Part shown: one piece after another, positions 1 to 12,669 of the stretch
Layout of the letters: every line of letters begins with the position of its first letter
How positions within the stretch are numbered: position 1 is the stretch's first letter
NCBI GenBank assembly: GCA_016617855.1
Contig: JAECUM010006814.1
Location: forward strand, 1-64,000
DNA: 64,000 bases
Direction of reading: 5' to 3'
Origin: Megalonaias nervosa
Taxonomy: Eukaryota; Mollusca; Bivalvia; Unionida; Unionidae
Position numbers and translations under genes: made by a program
The notes under the pieces: generated by a model
What the model saw: the letters and a program-made list of their open reading frames with translations, nothing else
Told to the model about the DNA's origin: nothing
Database searches by the model: none

Positions 1-1797
1 TGGTGTCCTATACAGTCCTAGTAACCGAAGCAGTCCTGCTGTCCTATACAGTCCTGACTCTTTGCTCTTAGTAGTCATAATACGTTTGTAAGTCTTTTGC
101 TTTTTTAAAATTATTGTAAGCGCTTTCCAATTTGTTTTCCAAGTTTAACCGTACAAGAATTTTAAAATTCTTTTTTTTAAATATATTTTCTGATGTTATC
201 TTCTCTGGCGATTTAAGAATGTTAAAGTTTTCTTCAGTTTTACAGTTATGAATTTATTCGCTTCTCTCCAATTATTTTGTAAGCAGATTATTGTTTTTGT
301 AAACTATTAAGTAAGCATTATGTTTTCCAGATTATTTCGAACTACTTTCAAGTTATATCTTAAATTAGTAATTATGGTTATTGACCTTCCAAAGTAACTA
401 GCTCCTGCTTTTCTTGAACTTGTGATCCCTTTCTTCGCTGTCCTTTTTTTTAAAAATTAAAGTCCTTAAAAGGTTTTTAAGCTAGCAATTATGCTGACAT
501 CAATAATCGAAACCTAAAACGCACTAAATTATCTAATCCTTTTGTTGTTAACTATTCCTCTATCAACTCTTTCTGTAATTCGCTTAACATACGAATTATA
601 AGTTACTCGACAAGGATGTTTTCACTGCTTTATTACATCTGATAAAGACTAATATGTTATCTGATCTTGCATCTACAAACCATTAATTATTCTAAGTTTG
701 TTTTGAGACCTTTTATTCCATTCAATATCAGTTAAGTGTTGACCAGATATTTATTTGTATGCTCTATTTGCAACAGTAATTTTTAATTACTGTTCGTTAG
801 GTTGCTATTATTTTGCGACGCAGCGTCCCGTCCCGTTATATATTGTTTAAAGTCTATAAGAATCCCCTCATTCTTTTTCAAGTTGATTTTGATTCAATTA
901 CGTTGAATAAACTGGGAAATGGTTGTAAAGGGATTACATAACACATTCAAGACGATACTGCTTAAGAACCTACTAACACAAATTATACTAAGATCTAATT
1001 AAACATACATACGGATTAATTACCTCCTACTCCAGAAGATGATGCAGGTATTTAATCAGCTGAAACGTTTCCGCGCACTACATAGTTTATGGTCAATTAA
1101 TACTAATATTCTGCCATCCATGGACTAGAGACAGTTGAATTTAATTACAATCTAATTAAACCTTATTTACATATTTTAGGAAAGGTATTACCAAGAACAA
1201 GGTCAACGTAAGATCTAAAGTTCTACAAAGGGCGACCCACATATGATATTAGCACCTGCCTCTAACGCTGGACACTAAAGTAAAAGTGCTTTTTTTGCTA
1301 TTTGTTTAGAATGGAGAGTAGAAGGTATACATATAGTAACAGTCAAACAAGTCTTTCATTACCTCTTGAAATATTGCTTCTAGGTAAGTCACTTTTTCAG
1401 TAGCATATAAGTTCAACGTGTTTGCCATACACGTAATGGGAACAGAGCCACGGTTCAACTGTTTAAATTATATATTGATATGTTCCATCAACCCCAAAGG
1501 CATAAACCTTCTCCACAGAAATAATCCTATTTTGAAGAAATAAGTATTGCAGACCAAGCAAGAACTCTGCTTGTACACTAACTTCTTTTACTTCAAAGTA
1601 ACCATCAAAACAGTTTCTGCATCAAAAATGTCACTAATAACTTAGCAATAAACAACAAGTGTTTTTTTCACAGATACGTGGTTAGTTTCTTCTATCATTA
1701 TTGCAACATTTTCACTTTCTTGAAGTTGCTTTTTATTTCTGTCAGCCGTTCTTACCTTAGCACAGACTTGTACAAATTCTACTGGACTCGTAGCGTA
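1..1797. other. No gene seen (AT-rich)
   Basis: Very AT-rich with short, unconvincing frames. The first 60 bases repeat 'tgtcctatacagtcctga' imperfectly. Nothing else is recognised. Confidence 0.6.
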
Positions 1798-1848
1798 GTA
1801 TGTATGTATGTATGTATGTATGTATGTATGTATGTATGTATGTATAGA
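1798..1848. repeat. (TATG)n microsatellite
   Basis: About 12 uninterrupted units next to a SINE B tail. Confidence 0.95.
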
Positions 1849-1853
1849 TAGAT

Positions 1854-2103
1854 TGTTGTTGTTGTTGTAGGGTTTAACATAATTTTTCAGCACTTGATAG
1901 GCTATACATGGCGGCCAGTATCAATGGTGGGGGAAGAACCCGGTAAAGCCCCGGAAAGAACCACCGACCCACGAGAAGTTACTGGCAAGTTTTCTCACGT
2001 ACCCACATTGGCCAAGCCCGAGACTCGAACACACACAGACAGAGATAAGAAGGCAGTGATCCGTAACGGTGAGCGCTTTAGACCACACGGCCACTCGAGG
2101 CCC
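1854..2103 (-). mobile_element. SINE family B, tRNA-derived, full length
   Basis: Read on the minus strand it starts ggggcctcgagtggccgtg tggtctaaagcgc (A-box-like, class II Leu/Ser type), has a B box GGTTCGAGTCTC-like sequence near 2030, and ends taaaccctacaacaacaac, a (CAA)n tail. A (TATG)n run abuts the tail at 1798-1845. Confidence 0.82.
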
Positions 2104-2124
2104 CCTGACCGATCGATCGATCGA

Positions 2125-2370
2125 TACCCCGCTATAGCATGATCCTTTATAACATGAATTCGGATAAAACGCGAACGTGGCGTGGTTCCCGAAATTTTAT
2201 ATACATATATTATTCTTCAAAAAAAAAAAAATCTTTCTTTAAAGTACGTGTACAATGTTTATTTTTTACATCATACTCTAATCCTTATCTATTCACTAGT
2301 CATCATCAAAATCTGAATTACAACTATAACCAAAATTTTGAGTGGTTTGTGTATAAAATAGTAATTTTCT
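2125..2370. mobile_element. Pogo/Tigger-like MITE family M1, copy 3 (partial)
   Basis: Begins taccccgctatagcatgatcctttataacatgaattcgg, matching the copies at 43.5 and 49.4 kb; the right end is not recognisable. It follows a short (GATC)n run at 2108-2126. Confidence 0.5.
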
Positions 2371-2599
2371 AATCGCTAAATGCGATCGACATAACTTATG
2401 TGGAATAAGTCCATGTGCGTAAAAGTCTGTGAAATTCTTTTAGCAATTTTTAAATCAACAAAAACCGATGAAAATGGCTGAAATATTATTTTGCTGGCCC
2501 GGGGTCTAGTCTTAAGGGTAAAAAAAAAAAATCAGCCTGGACCTAGGACCTAGGAGTTAAACACTACTTGCAATGATGATTGTGTTGCAAACCAAGAAG

Positions 2600-3215
2600 C
2601 GATATTCCTTGATCGTAACAGGTGTCAACTTTTTCTTCTCGAAAAACCAAAGAAGAGAAAGCTATTCAGCTGAGACATCGAATCTTTCAAAGGGACCATG
2701 TTGTTGTCTCTGCACCTGTCCATGAAAACCCGCCTCTTCCTATTGTAAGCCTTCAAACAATAGGGCTTTCTCGCTCATGCGATTCTCTCAACGATTGAAG
2801 GCTGAAACGGTTCTAGATTCTCCTGATCTGCGCCATGCTTGGAGAAATTTGTTGGGCAAGTGGGGTTGTTCGAGTAGATTGAATTTCATAGGAATTTATC
2901 TGGGCATATCTATTGTTAGGCCGAGCAGATCATTCACCTAGGGCTTGTGCCGTCTGACAGGGGACACCAGAACCATTCTGCGAGTCTGGTTCCTCATTTT
3001 CTGAATGCCTCGGTATCAGAACAGATGGAGTGGTGTGTAGCCTCAAATCCCATACCAACTGACTGCCAGATTATCTACCGACCAGGTCTTTGGATTTTGA
3101 ATGAGATGAAGGTAGCCGGCTTTTGTATCCATGTTGTCGACGGATGCCCCCAAAGTGGGCAATTCCGCTATAAAATGAAAGCGACCAGTGACCACTCCGT
3201 GTGCAGAATTTAATA
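2600..3215 (+). other. Possible ancient retroelement-derived fragment
   Basis: This stretch is less AT-rich than its surroundings and reads as broken coding-like sequence. Positions 2947-3213 keep a short open frame containing LNASVSEQMEWCVASN, faintly reminiscent of the RNase H-flanking segment of DIRS/Gypsy elements (LSRxxxxxTEWSL). I see no second conserved motif, so this is only a suggestion. Confidence 0.2.
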
Positions 3216-3902
3216 CCTTCTATACAGAGAATCAGTACAAAAACACTACGTTTGCAGCAATATGTCTTACCTGGACCGTTATTCTGCGACGGAACATTAA
3301 CTTCATAAATATATGAAAAACTATTAAAATCACAAATAAGGTTACCACTCCTTGCATAACATTACACCACACGTATTTAAAGCTACCGATACAATTAATG
3401 AAGAGCAAGAATGAATTCACATAGGCAGTGCGGGACGATGTTGATGCTGGATTTGAGACGTAGCCACAAGTATTACCTAATATTAACAAGATCTGAAAAT
3501 GTAATCAACGTCGAAACGAGAATATTTATTGAGGGCTTTTTTATTTATTCGAAAAGATCAAATATTATCGGGGCGCTGGTGGTGGTATATCAAAGGTGGT
3601 GATCTGGGAACATAGAAGCCTAAGCAATCGGCAGACGGACACAATAATAAAATGACAACTTTTTTTAAAAAAATAAATGTTTATTATTTTATTTTCATGC
3701 AGTGCAATATGAAAACAAGTGATTGATTTCATTGACACAAATGAAATATGAAAGTTGAGCTCTGACGGTATCAACGTTGTAATCATATGTACATGTAACT
3801 GATCGAGGTACAAAAATATTAAAGCAAGCGGACCGTGAACGACACACGGCCTCTCCGGCCATGTTTTACCTAGTCCTCTACCACTAATGTCGGCACTAGT
3901 AC

Positions 3903-3903
<1 letters not shown>

Positions 3904-3949
<46 letters not shown>

Positions 3950-3950
3950 T
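3904..3950. repeat. (TG)n microsatellite
   Basis: About 22 units, continuous with the 3' tail of the minus-strand SINE A. Confidence 0.95.
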
Positions 3951-4260
3951 TTGGATTTTTAACGTAGCTTTAACAATTTTTCAGTCATATCGCTACGATG
4001 TCTGCAGTGTGTCAGTTTATAGTGATGTCTAGCACTGGGGCATCATGCCGCAGACATACAGCATGATGTCCCATCCAGTCACATTATCCTGACACCAGGC
4101 CGACCAGTCCTAACACTAACCTCTTAATGCCGAGCGCCATGGGAGGCAGCTGTGAGTATCATTTTCATAAGTCTTTGGTATGACTCGGCCGGGGATCGAA
4201 CCCAGGACCTCCCGCATCTGAGGCGGATGCTGTAACCACTAAGTCACCGGAGCGATCCAG
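3948..4260 (-). mobile_element. SINE family A, near full length
   Basis: Minus-strand copy: the tRNA-like head is at 4260-4180 (cgctccggtgacttagtgg, B box GGTTCGATCC) and the tail at 3948-3990. The tail (aaaatccaaatcac) continues directly into the (TG)n/(CA)n run at 3904-3948. Confidence 0.85.
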
Positions 4261-4379
4261 CACTAGTACGGTATGGTTAACTTGGAAGCTTAGTGACCAA
4301 TGGGTATCCATGACTTGAAAGTTTGCTTAACATATGCGGTCTTGAACTAAATTTAATTTACAAAAATCATGAACTTTTT

Positions 4380-5180
4380 ATCAGACTCACAATAACTGTG
4401 ACCGCTAACCTCTGAACCCCAGAATCAGGTTGTTTTGTTTTTTTTTTCTTTAACTTGCATTCAGTCCAGCCGCAAAGCTTGGTCAAGGAATTTCTTCTAC
4501 AACAATAGTTTCTGTGCAAAACCCATTTTTCTTGACCTTGATCAATTGACCGCTAAATCAACATGCATCTAGTAAGCCCTCCACAGGTTTTGGTCAAGGT
4601 ACAAGAGATATCATGCATAGAACCATTTTTCTTTTTTAAGTCAATGCGAACTAGATTCTTCCTTACCCACTGTGTAAGCCATCCACAAACTTTGGTGATG
4701 GTACACTGTCAATACCTAACAATTCTGTGCAGAAACGATTTTACTTTCTTATCATAATGACTTTTGACCTTCTGACCCCGAAATCGGTCAAGTTTCTTCT
4801 TTACCCCAAGCATATGACAGCCAGAGAGTTTGGTAACTGTAGATGGTGGAAAACTAGAGTTATTGTGTAGAAACCTTTTGCTCCATTTAGTCTGTGACCT
4901 TGACCTTTGACAGTCTACCTCGCCCCAAGTACAAGCCATTCACAATGTATGTTACCTGTAGATGATGAAGAACTCGATTTGTTATGCATAAACCATTTTT
5001 CGTCTTTTAGTCGCAGTATATTCAACTTTTTTGTTATGAAATCAACAAGGTTCTTCCTACCTCTAGTGCAAGATATTTGCACAGTTTCGCATCTGCAGAT
5101 GTTGGACAGCCTGAATAATTTGGCAGAAATTGGTAACAGGCAGATGGACGGATTCCACAGCATAATATGGTCTGTCTGAT
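4380..5180. repeat. Degenerate repeat cluster R1 (TGACCTTGACC units)
   Basis: Units of roughly 120 bases each combine 'tgaccttgacctttgacc', 'tcttccttacc..aagtg.aagccat.cac', 'tttggtaa.tgtagatggtg' and 'gaactcgagttattgtg.agaaacc'. Similar clusters recur at 16380-16500 and 37960-38700. The style is widespread in molluscan genomes. Confidence 0.7.
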
Positions 5181-5209
5181 GGTGAATTTATACAAATTTG
5201 ATTTGAAGA

Positions 5210-6530
5210 GCGACATAGTGTGAAAATTGGAATAGAATTGATTTAATCACGAACTACCTTGTATTGTAAGTGAATACTTGTTTTTAATCTTGTGCATTTC
5301 TGAGGAAGTATAATGTTTTTTTTATGAAATGGTAAATTTAGCAAACAAAATGCAATGTGTACTTATGTAGTGCATTATTGCATAAACAATATCAGCCAAT
5401 CAGGCTTCAGTAAACTTTTAAATATCACTGTGACTTGTATAGAAAAAATGTTTTGAACAAAAATATCTTAAGCATGTAAGGCTATGCAATGCTGCATTAT
5501 TATCAATAAATAAAATCACACCATGTTCCGTAATGAATGAATAAAATACAAATGAGATAACATTAGTGCAGAATCAATGGAAATCACCCACAATGCGTGT
5601 CTGCAGCTTGATGCCAATAAAGTACAAAAATATTTCTAGAATGGGTCTTTCTTTTAAATGGTTTCTGTAAAAGCAATATTTTCGGCATGGGGAACCAAAA
5701 TATCCACAATACACATATTCGATCTGGAGGAATGATATCCAAGCAAATTTCAACAAGGAAACCTAGACCCAGTTATGATCATTGTTAACGATGGATTGTT
5801 AATACATTACTTAATTACTGCAACGATAAAGACAACAAGTACGCACAAATTTCGTTATCTACACATTTAATTTTTTATAATCATGCTACGCAAGAGCTTT
5901 TAGTGCATCTCAATACTGAATGTTATTAAGTTATTTTCTATCAAAAAATAATTTAAAACTTATGCTCAGTTCATTCATTCAGTCAGAAATATTTTTAAAT
6001 GTTTGTGCATATTTGAAAAGAAAAGCTGGAGCAACAATAACTTTAAAATTTTGGTTCACTGTGGAAGTTGTTTTCCAAATGTTGATAAAAGGAAAAAATA
6101 TCGTTTGCACGAGAAGGTGTTGAAGATTAATGCAAATTAACACAGGTTGAAGTACTGATTAGTACTTTTGCAAACCAGGGTAAGCACAGAAAGAGCAACA
6201 CCGGAAAAACCAACAAGACGTTTAAATCAATCTGATATCACTAACGTAGTAGCCAAATATAACCACAGTTGGCAAAGTAATGTTGGCTGACAGATCCATA
6301 TCATCTGTATGAATCTGAAATCGCTTGCGGTCAGGCACTGCTCAGTCATATGGGGCAAAAATTCTACTGTGTAATTTTCAAGAATCTGGTTTAAGAAATT
6401 TCTGTTCTTAATAATGGCCGTAATTATTTGATGACAAGATTGGAATCATTGGTACAAAACTAACAGGCGGTAATAAAAGGATGCTGTATAATATGGTCAG
6501 TTTCTGCTGTTCTGTTTTTTTTAGATGAAA
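5210..6530. other. No gene seen
   Basis: AT-rich unique-looking sequence without a convincing frame, splice pair or repeat unit. Confidence 0.5.
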
Positions 6531-6533
6531 TTG

Positions 6534-6592
<59 letters not shown>
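6534..6592. repeat. (AT)n microsatellite
   Basis: About 28 uninterrupted AT units. Confidence 0.95.
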
Positions 6593-6595
<3 letters not shown>

Positions 6596-7074
6596 CCAGG
6601 ATCCTCTTAATCAAATTTGGTCAAATTCTGTTCAGCACTTTGTAAGAAGGTGTTTAAATATCTACATAGTCGTACTAAAATGGTGGCCTATGAAATGATA
6701 CCAGATTGGAATTATTTAAATTGAAATCCTTGCTGCCTGGATGATTACTGTCAAATTTAGTAACATTCTGTGGAAACAGAAAATCACGAAGCTCTCATGA
6801 ACAATTATCTAAATGGAGAAGTATTCCCATTCTTAATATTTAAAAATATGTATGACTTATCACCTAGCAATGCATAATATTTTAAGTTTGTGTATTTTCC
6901 ACAATGGGGAAATCTGCCTAAAATTTAACGAAGCAGAAAATGCTCCATCTACAATATCATATGAAATTCTAATGGTTGACATACGTGAACAAATTGCTAT
7001 TACATGATTAATGAATAAAAGGAATATGAATAATCTTGCTTTAATAGGTGACACAAGTTCCTGTTTGTATGCAT

Positions 7075-7320
7075 GTAATTTATATTTTTAACGTAGCTTT
7101 TAAAACTTTTAAGCATATCGCTACGATGTCTGCTGTGTGGCAGTTTATAGTGATGTCTAGCACTGGGGCATCATGCCACAGACATGTAGCATCATGTCCA
7201 ACCCAGTCATATTATCTTGACACCAGGCTGACCAATCCTAGTACTAACTCTTAATGCTGAGTATGACTCATCTGGGGTTCGAACCCGCGACATCCCAGTT
7301 CCGAGGCGGATGCTCTAACA
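7075..7320 (-). mobile_element. SINE family A, head truncated
   Basis: Minus-strand copy with the shared body (gctacgatgtctgctgtgtggcagtt, gcatcatgccacagacatgtagc) and a B box GGTTCGAACC-like sequence near 7275. It has an internal deletion near 7255 and lacks the first bases of the tRNA-like head. Confidence 0.8.
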
Positions 7321-7889
7321 CAAGTTCCTGATGAACTAAACTGAATTCATTAGATATACATTAAATTGTTAAACTCTATGGTTTGTATTTTAACAGCTGA
7401 AAGAAAATAATTCATTTATACATTTATCAGGTTAAATTTTTTCAATAATTTTTTTTAATAAATCCAGAAATGTATCCAAATGGTGGAAATAAGCAAACTC
7501 ATGGCAATGTTTCCCTTTACAGGTAACATTTGATTATTACAATAATTCATAATAATATTCTTAGTAAGGGGATCCCCTCCCCTTGAAAATAGAATTTATT
7601 AGCTACATACACGGCATATTTAAACAAAAGATACACGTGTAGAAAAATCCATTGCCCACAGCCAAAATCATCAAAAAATTAATGCCAGGCAACCATGTGA
7701 TCCAACAGGAAAGCCCTGTCTGGCAACAAAAGGTACCAGCAAATGTTAAAAATTACAATGTAATTTATATATTTTCCAGTGACAAGCATGGCGATTAATG
7801 TCCCTCGTGTTACTTTCAGCACTATGCTTCAATTATCTCCACATAATTCTGTACATATAGCTGAATGTTTGGTGATTGATGTTGGTAAG

Positions 7890-8114
7890 AGGCAACACTA
7901 CCGTAGATACTCGCTTACGAGTTCAACTGCAAACTACACAGACCCAGACCTGCCAGTGCATAATGAGCCGGCTCATCTGGTTCTGTTCAGTTTGTTAGGA
8001 GTAATCAGTAGAACAAACAACATAGACCCTAATCTGCAGGCACACTGCACTACAGCAGATCAGGATCTTAGTTGTTTGCAGTATGACTGGACTTTAAGCG
8101 AATATATACGGTAA
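7890..8114. mobile_element. MITE family M2, TIR copy 1
   Basis: Ends are inverted repeats: taccgtagatactcgctta at the left, taagcgaatatatacggta at the right. The interior repeats phrases such as cagacccagacctgcc and ttgttaggagtaatcag(t)agaac. The 111-residue open frame across it is a by-product and not supported as a gene. Confidence 0.75.
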
Positions 8115-8516
8115 TCCTTATGTGTTCGTTATCTGATTAAGCAATCACAGTCAAACTACCAGCCACTCAGGGAGAACCCATAAAATAACAAGACTTTGTG
8201 AATTTTCTTTTTTTTTTCCAGAAAAAAAAACCAAATGAAGCAGTATCTTTCTTCTTTGGCCTGACTCTTGAAGCCTATGATTTGTATCCCTGGTCCTGAT
8301 TGGTCTGTTAAAAAAAAAGTGGGTTCTCATTTATGAGCATGTGACAGTTGCTTCTGTTGGCTATAACTTTAGGTAAGAAATAAGGCAAGTTTAAAAAAAT
8401 CAAGCCAATCACAATTGTTGTTGCATATTATACTGGGTCATGGCTAAACAAAGGTCCCTGGTGGATTATTTCCAGTTCCTGACAGTTATCTAAATCCTGT
8501 CTCTAACAAGATTTAT

Positions 8517-8730
8517 ACCGCTCCGGTGGCCTAGTGGTTAGAGCGTCCGCCTCGGATGCGGGAGGTCGTGGGTTCGATCCCCGGTCGAGTCATACCAAAG
8601 ACTTACAAAAATGGTACTAACAGCTGCCTCGCTTGGCGCTCAGCATTAAGAGGTTAGTGTTAGGACTGGTCGGCCTGGTGTCAGGATAATGTGACATCAT
8701 GCTACGTCATAATCACAATCACAATCACAA
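8517..8730 (+). mobile_element. SINE family A, tRNA-derived (3' shortened)
   Basis: Best-preserved head of family A. It carries an A-box-like TGGCCTAGTGGTTAGAG and a B box GGTTCGATCC. An anticodon-like stem CCGC/GCGG encloses the loop CTCGGAT (CGG, Pro-like). The tRNA-unrelated body follows (catac­caaagact, ggtactaacagctgcc, aggactggtcggcctgg), ending early in an (AATCAC)n tail. As Pol III retroposons, SINEs need LINE enzymes in trans; this copy is not itself a tRNA gene. Confidence 0.85.
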
Positions 8731-9205
8731 GATTTATAATAACAATAGATCAATGATACAATGAACCATAATGATGTAACTTCAGAAAAACAAAATATGG
8801 ACATGTTTGTGGTCAAAGGTGGCCAGCAGATAGAAAGCTGATGGACAACATGATGGCATAAAAAATTAAATTATCTTTAAATACAGGATTTTAAAAACAT
8901 TAAATAAGTGTAAACTTGTGTGACACCTTTCCATTAGCAGTACTGATGTGCAATTAGGATTAACTATTTATGTCATAAAAGTTGTTGAATAATTTATTAG
9001 AGCAACCTTGTGGGCAAGTGCAGTAATTTACTAGGCAAACAGAAAAATCTACTGGGCAACAGGAGTTTCAAAAGTGGTTGCCCTGGAACAACCATGTATT
9101 TTCACAATTTTTCTCCCCCTGAGAAACAAAAGTATACATGTAAATGATGGCACATTCTGTTATAATTTGGACCAACACCATTTATTCATAACTAATATTA
9201 ATAAA

Positions 9206-9208
<3 letters not shown>

Positions 9209-9285
<77 letters not shown>
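9209..9285. repeat. (AT)n microsatellite
   Basis: About 38 uninterrupted AT units; the Ile/Tyr frames on both strands are artefacts. Confidence 0.95.
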
Positions 9286-9287
<2 letters not shown>

Positions 9288-9609
9288 CCTTCTATCTTTG
9301 TCAGAAGTTCATAGAATAAACCAGGAATCCATGATACAGAAGGGGGAGCAACTCCATTAAAATGTAGTTGCAATGAATACAAAAGTTGCAACCCCTTCAA
9401 AGTGTCAATTGCAATAGTTAACAAACATGTTCAAGCTCCTACTGCCCTTATCTCCTAACACAATTTTTCAAACTGAAACAGCTTTAATATTGGGTCAGAA
9501 ACTTACGAGAAATAAAAAAAACTTTTTAGCTCAGACTGTAAGGCTCCTCTGTGTAACACAGTTTATTTTATGTGGTGGGTATGGACATGGATCCAAGACA
9601 CAATATGTA

Positions 9610-9690
9610 AGTAACACTATGTATATATTAGTAACACTATGTATATATTACTAACACTATGTATATTTTAGTAACTCTATGTATATTACC
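9610..9690. repeat. 20-base tandem repeat, about 4 copies
   Basis: agtaacactatgtatatatt repeated with single-base differences. Confidence 0.88.
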
Positions 9691-10299
9691 TTCTGAAATT
9701 TGCAACATTGTCATTTACTACTGAAGTGTAAAGAAGTTTTAACAGTGAAAACATGGTTATAGCAAAGTTGTGTGATTCAGATCTATTTCTTTGCAGAGAA
9801 TTACTTCATTGTTGCAAACTCATTTAAAAATCTGCCATGTATGATCAAGCCTGCCACATTTCAAATGTGAAGAACAAATTTACTAGCATGTTTAAAAAAC
9901 ATAATTATGAATACACAAAAAGAAAAAGACTTATGGGCAAATGAATGTAGTAGGCATTTTCCATAATTAATTTTATATCGTACACCTTTACTAATGCAAA
10001 CAAAAAATATTTAAATTGCTTGTTAAGTAAATATATTTTACCCTGAAACATACAGTACACAAAAGTGTTGTTTCTTCTTTTCATTCTGGTTCGTTATATA
10101 CGAGGAGTGGCAATTTGACATTCAAAAGTAGTTTTGGAGATGAAGGTAGCTATCCATGTTACTGAAATTACAAAGTAGGTGTTACTTCTAGCATGGTGAA
10201 AGTTCATGAAATTCTAAGGAAAAAGGAATGTTACATATATCATTGGCAGAAAATCACATACAGGTGTACTTAAAATACTGTATTAGTACAAGTATCATT

Positions 10300-10705
10300 T
10301 GCAGCCAGAAAAAATGGAACCGTCTTGTAACAAAATTGCCACATACAAAAAAAATGAAACCAACTTGTGGCAAGAATGCCACATACTGAAAATGGGACCA
10401 ACTTGTAGCCAGCATGCCAAATAGTGAAAATGGAACCAACTTGAAGCCAGATTGCCATGTACTGAAAATGGGACCAACTTATGGCCAGCATGCCAAATAC
10501 TGAAAATGGAATCAACCTGTAGCCAGAGTGCCACATACTGAAAATGGAACCAACTTGCAGCCAAAATGCCATGTACTGAAAATGGTACCAACTTGTAGCC
10601 AGAGAGCCATGTACTGAAAATGGAACCAACTTGTAGCAAGATAGCCATGTACTGAAAATGGATCCAACTTGTAGCCAGAGTGCCACATACTAAAAATGAG
10701 ACCAG
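10300..10705. repeat. 38-base minisatellite, about 11 copies
   Basis: Unit: ccaacttgtagccagcatgccaaatactgaaaatggaa. Since 38 is not a multiple of three, three minus-strand frames cycle through the same peptides (LVPFSV, ATSW, WLQVGSIFS), which produces the apparent 138- and 140-residue ORFs. Not a gene. Confidence 0.9.
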
Positions 10706-11324
10706 GGTATGCTGCAAGACTTTCTAAAAGAGGGACTACTGTAAAGTTTCTTCTGACTCACCAAGGAAGACCAACAGCTGTTGCAACTTCATAAAAATAA
10801 GGATAGTAAACACTACAAAGAATGAATGGAAAATGATCAAGGAACTCTGTATGTACTCTACTCCAAGAAATGGACGACTCTTTGAGCTGCAGATACTACA
10901 GAAATCAAGTTTCATGATTTTGAAAATATTATCTCAAAATTACATCCTGGAATAAAAAACATTGAAATATATCTAACATCTAATATAAGAGAATTTGAAA
11001 TGGAATATGATAAAAACCAACAAGAAATGTGGTCATGGAACATGGATGCCCCATGACAGTGCCTGAGAACTTTTAAGAAAAAAAAAACCACTAAACCAAA
11101 GTGTTATGGATGGATGGACAAAGGTAATGCTATATATCCCACCTCTGCCATCGGAATCATAAAAATTCTTTTTCTCCAAGTTATATAATGAATTCAATGT
11201 CAAATAGATTGCAACATTATTAATGGAAATAAACCTTTCTCCGAGAAATGACTGACAAGAAAATTGTGCACATATAATGTGGGCAAAATATATTCAGCAC
11301 AGACAATAAGGGCATGATACTTAT

Positions 11325-11495
11325 GTACAGGCACTGAGGACCAGGTACTTATGTACAGGCACTGAGGACCAGGTACTTCTATACAGATAATGTGGGCAAG
11401 ATAATTATGTACAGATAAAGAGTAAGATACTTATGTACAGATAATGAGGGCAGATACACTTGTGTACAGATAAGGAGTGCAGGATACTTATGTAA
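11325..11495. repeat. Short degenerate tandem repeat
   Basis: Units of about 28-36 bases on 'acttatgtacaggcactgaggaccaggt' and 'gatacttatgtacagataatgagggca'. Confidence 0.75.
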
Positions 11496-11809
11496 ATCCA
11501 AAAAAAATTAAAATTGCAAAAATTGTCTAAACAATGTGTCCCAGTTTGTACATCCCACTGTGCTTGTGCATTTCATCATGATTGCTTGAAAAAAGAAAAG
11601 AGTAACTACATAGTAAAATACAAGTTGATTCAATAAAAGTGCAGAACTATAAATTACCACAAGATGCCCAAGTGGGACAGATATCACACACCTGGATGAC
11701 ATCTATCTAATGTATAATTGCCAGATGAGCAGTGGGCCAATATTGGTATCATTAGTAAAACAAATGAAAACCCTTTATGAGAAAATTTCTTTATATTCTA
11801 TTTAGCTAT

Positions 11810-12520
11810 TTTTTAAAAGAAGTTCTTTAAAAGTTTTACTACTTTTAGTAATGGTAGCAGATGATGATTTGTTTGAAAGTTCTTCATGTCCAGATACTTT
11901 CTAGCAAATCGAGTCCAAGTCTGTTTTTGTGAAGATGTTTAATTTTTTTCCATTTTTTTGTCATGGTAGTCATATTGTAAAAATCTGAAAGATTTTAATT
12001 TCAGTCAAATCTGACTTAATTCTTTTGACTGGTCAAATCATTTCAAGTTTTTTCTACTTTTTGTAATGGTGGCCATATTTGATGATTGATCAGTATCATC
12101 TGTATAAATATGAACAACTTTCATGCCAGGATTCTTTCAGTCGAAATTTGGTCAAATTCTGCCGAGTGGTTTTGAAGATGTTTAAAGGTTTTTAAATTTT
12201 TTATTTTTTTTATCTTGTATTTTTATGCAGATGAGCATCATTTGACAAAAATTTTAAAACTCTTCATGTGAGGAAGATTTCTGTAAAATTTGGCAAAATT
12301 CGACTGAGCAGTTTTTGCGAAAACGTCATTTCAAGGTTTATCAATTTTTAGTAATGGTGGCCATATTTGCAGGCAGACTGGCATCATCTGGTGAAATCTG
12401 AAACACCAACATAACATTAGGCTTCCTGCCCAGTTTGGCAGAAATGGGCTTGTGCTTTTTGAGAAGAAAATTTGACTTGTCTTGTTCATAATTTATGACA
12501 GGTGCACTTTTGCATGGCCC
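11810..12520. repeat. Degenerate repeat cluster R3
   Basis: Four loose units with 'tttttagtaatggtggccatatt', 'atcatctgtgaaa.ctgaaa' and 'cagtcaaatttggtcaaattct'. Related single units lie at 6380-6720. Confidence 0.55.
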
Positions 12521-12669
12521 TACCACAGACTCACCTGATCTTATAGCGATGAAAGCTAAACTTCACTGCAGCATATGAACAGATCTCTCAGCATACTGTC
12601 TTCATTAAACAGTGTAGTATTTGTGGCTAAGTGATCTAGCAAACAGATCAGGTCTAAGGTGATCAGCTC

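Larger units (their letters stand above)
8740..10290. other. No gene seen apart from simple repeats
   Basis: Contains the (AT)n run and the 20-base tandem repeat listed separately. The frame at 9427-9654 has no supporting feature. Confidence 0.5.

Noticed and set aside
7779..8114. 111-residue plus-strand frame
   Set aside because: Coincides with MITE M2 and its TIRs; the frame is not kept in the other two copies.
8517..8600. A tRNA gene (Pro-like, anticodon CGG)
   Set aside because: The tRNA-like part is followed by a body shared with six other dispersed copies, so it is a SINE head.
10270..10717. 138- and 140-residue minus-strand frames with repeated WLQVGSIFS
   Set aside because: 38-base tandem repeat; overlapping frames contain the same peptides in shifted order.
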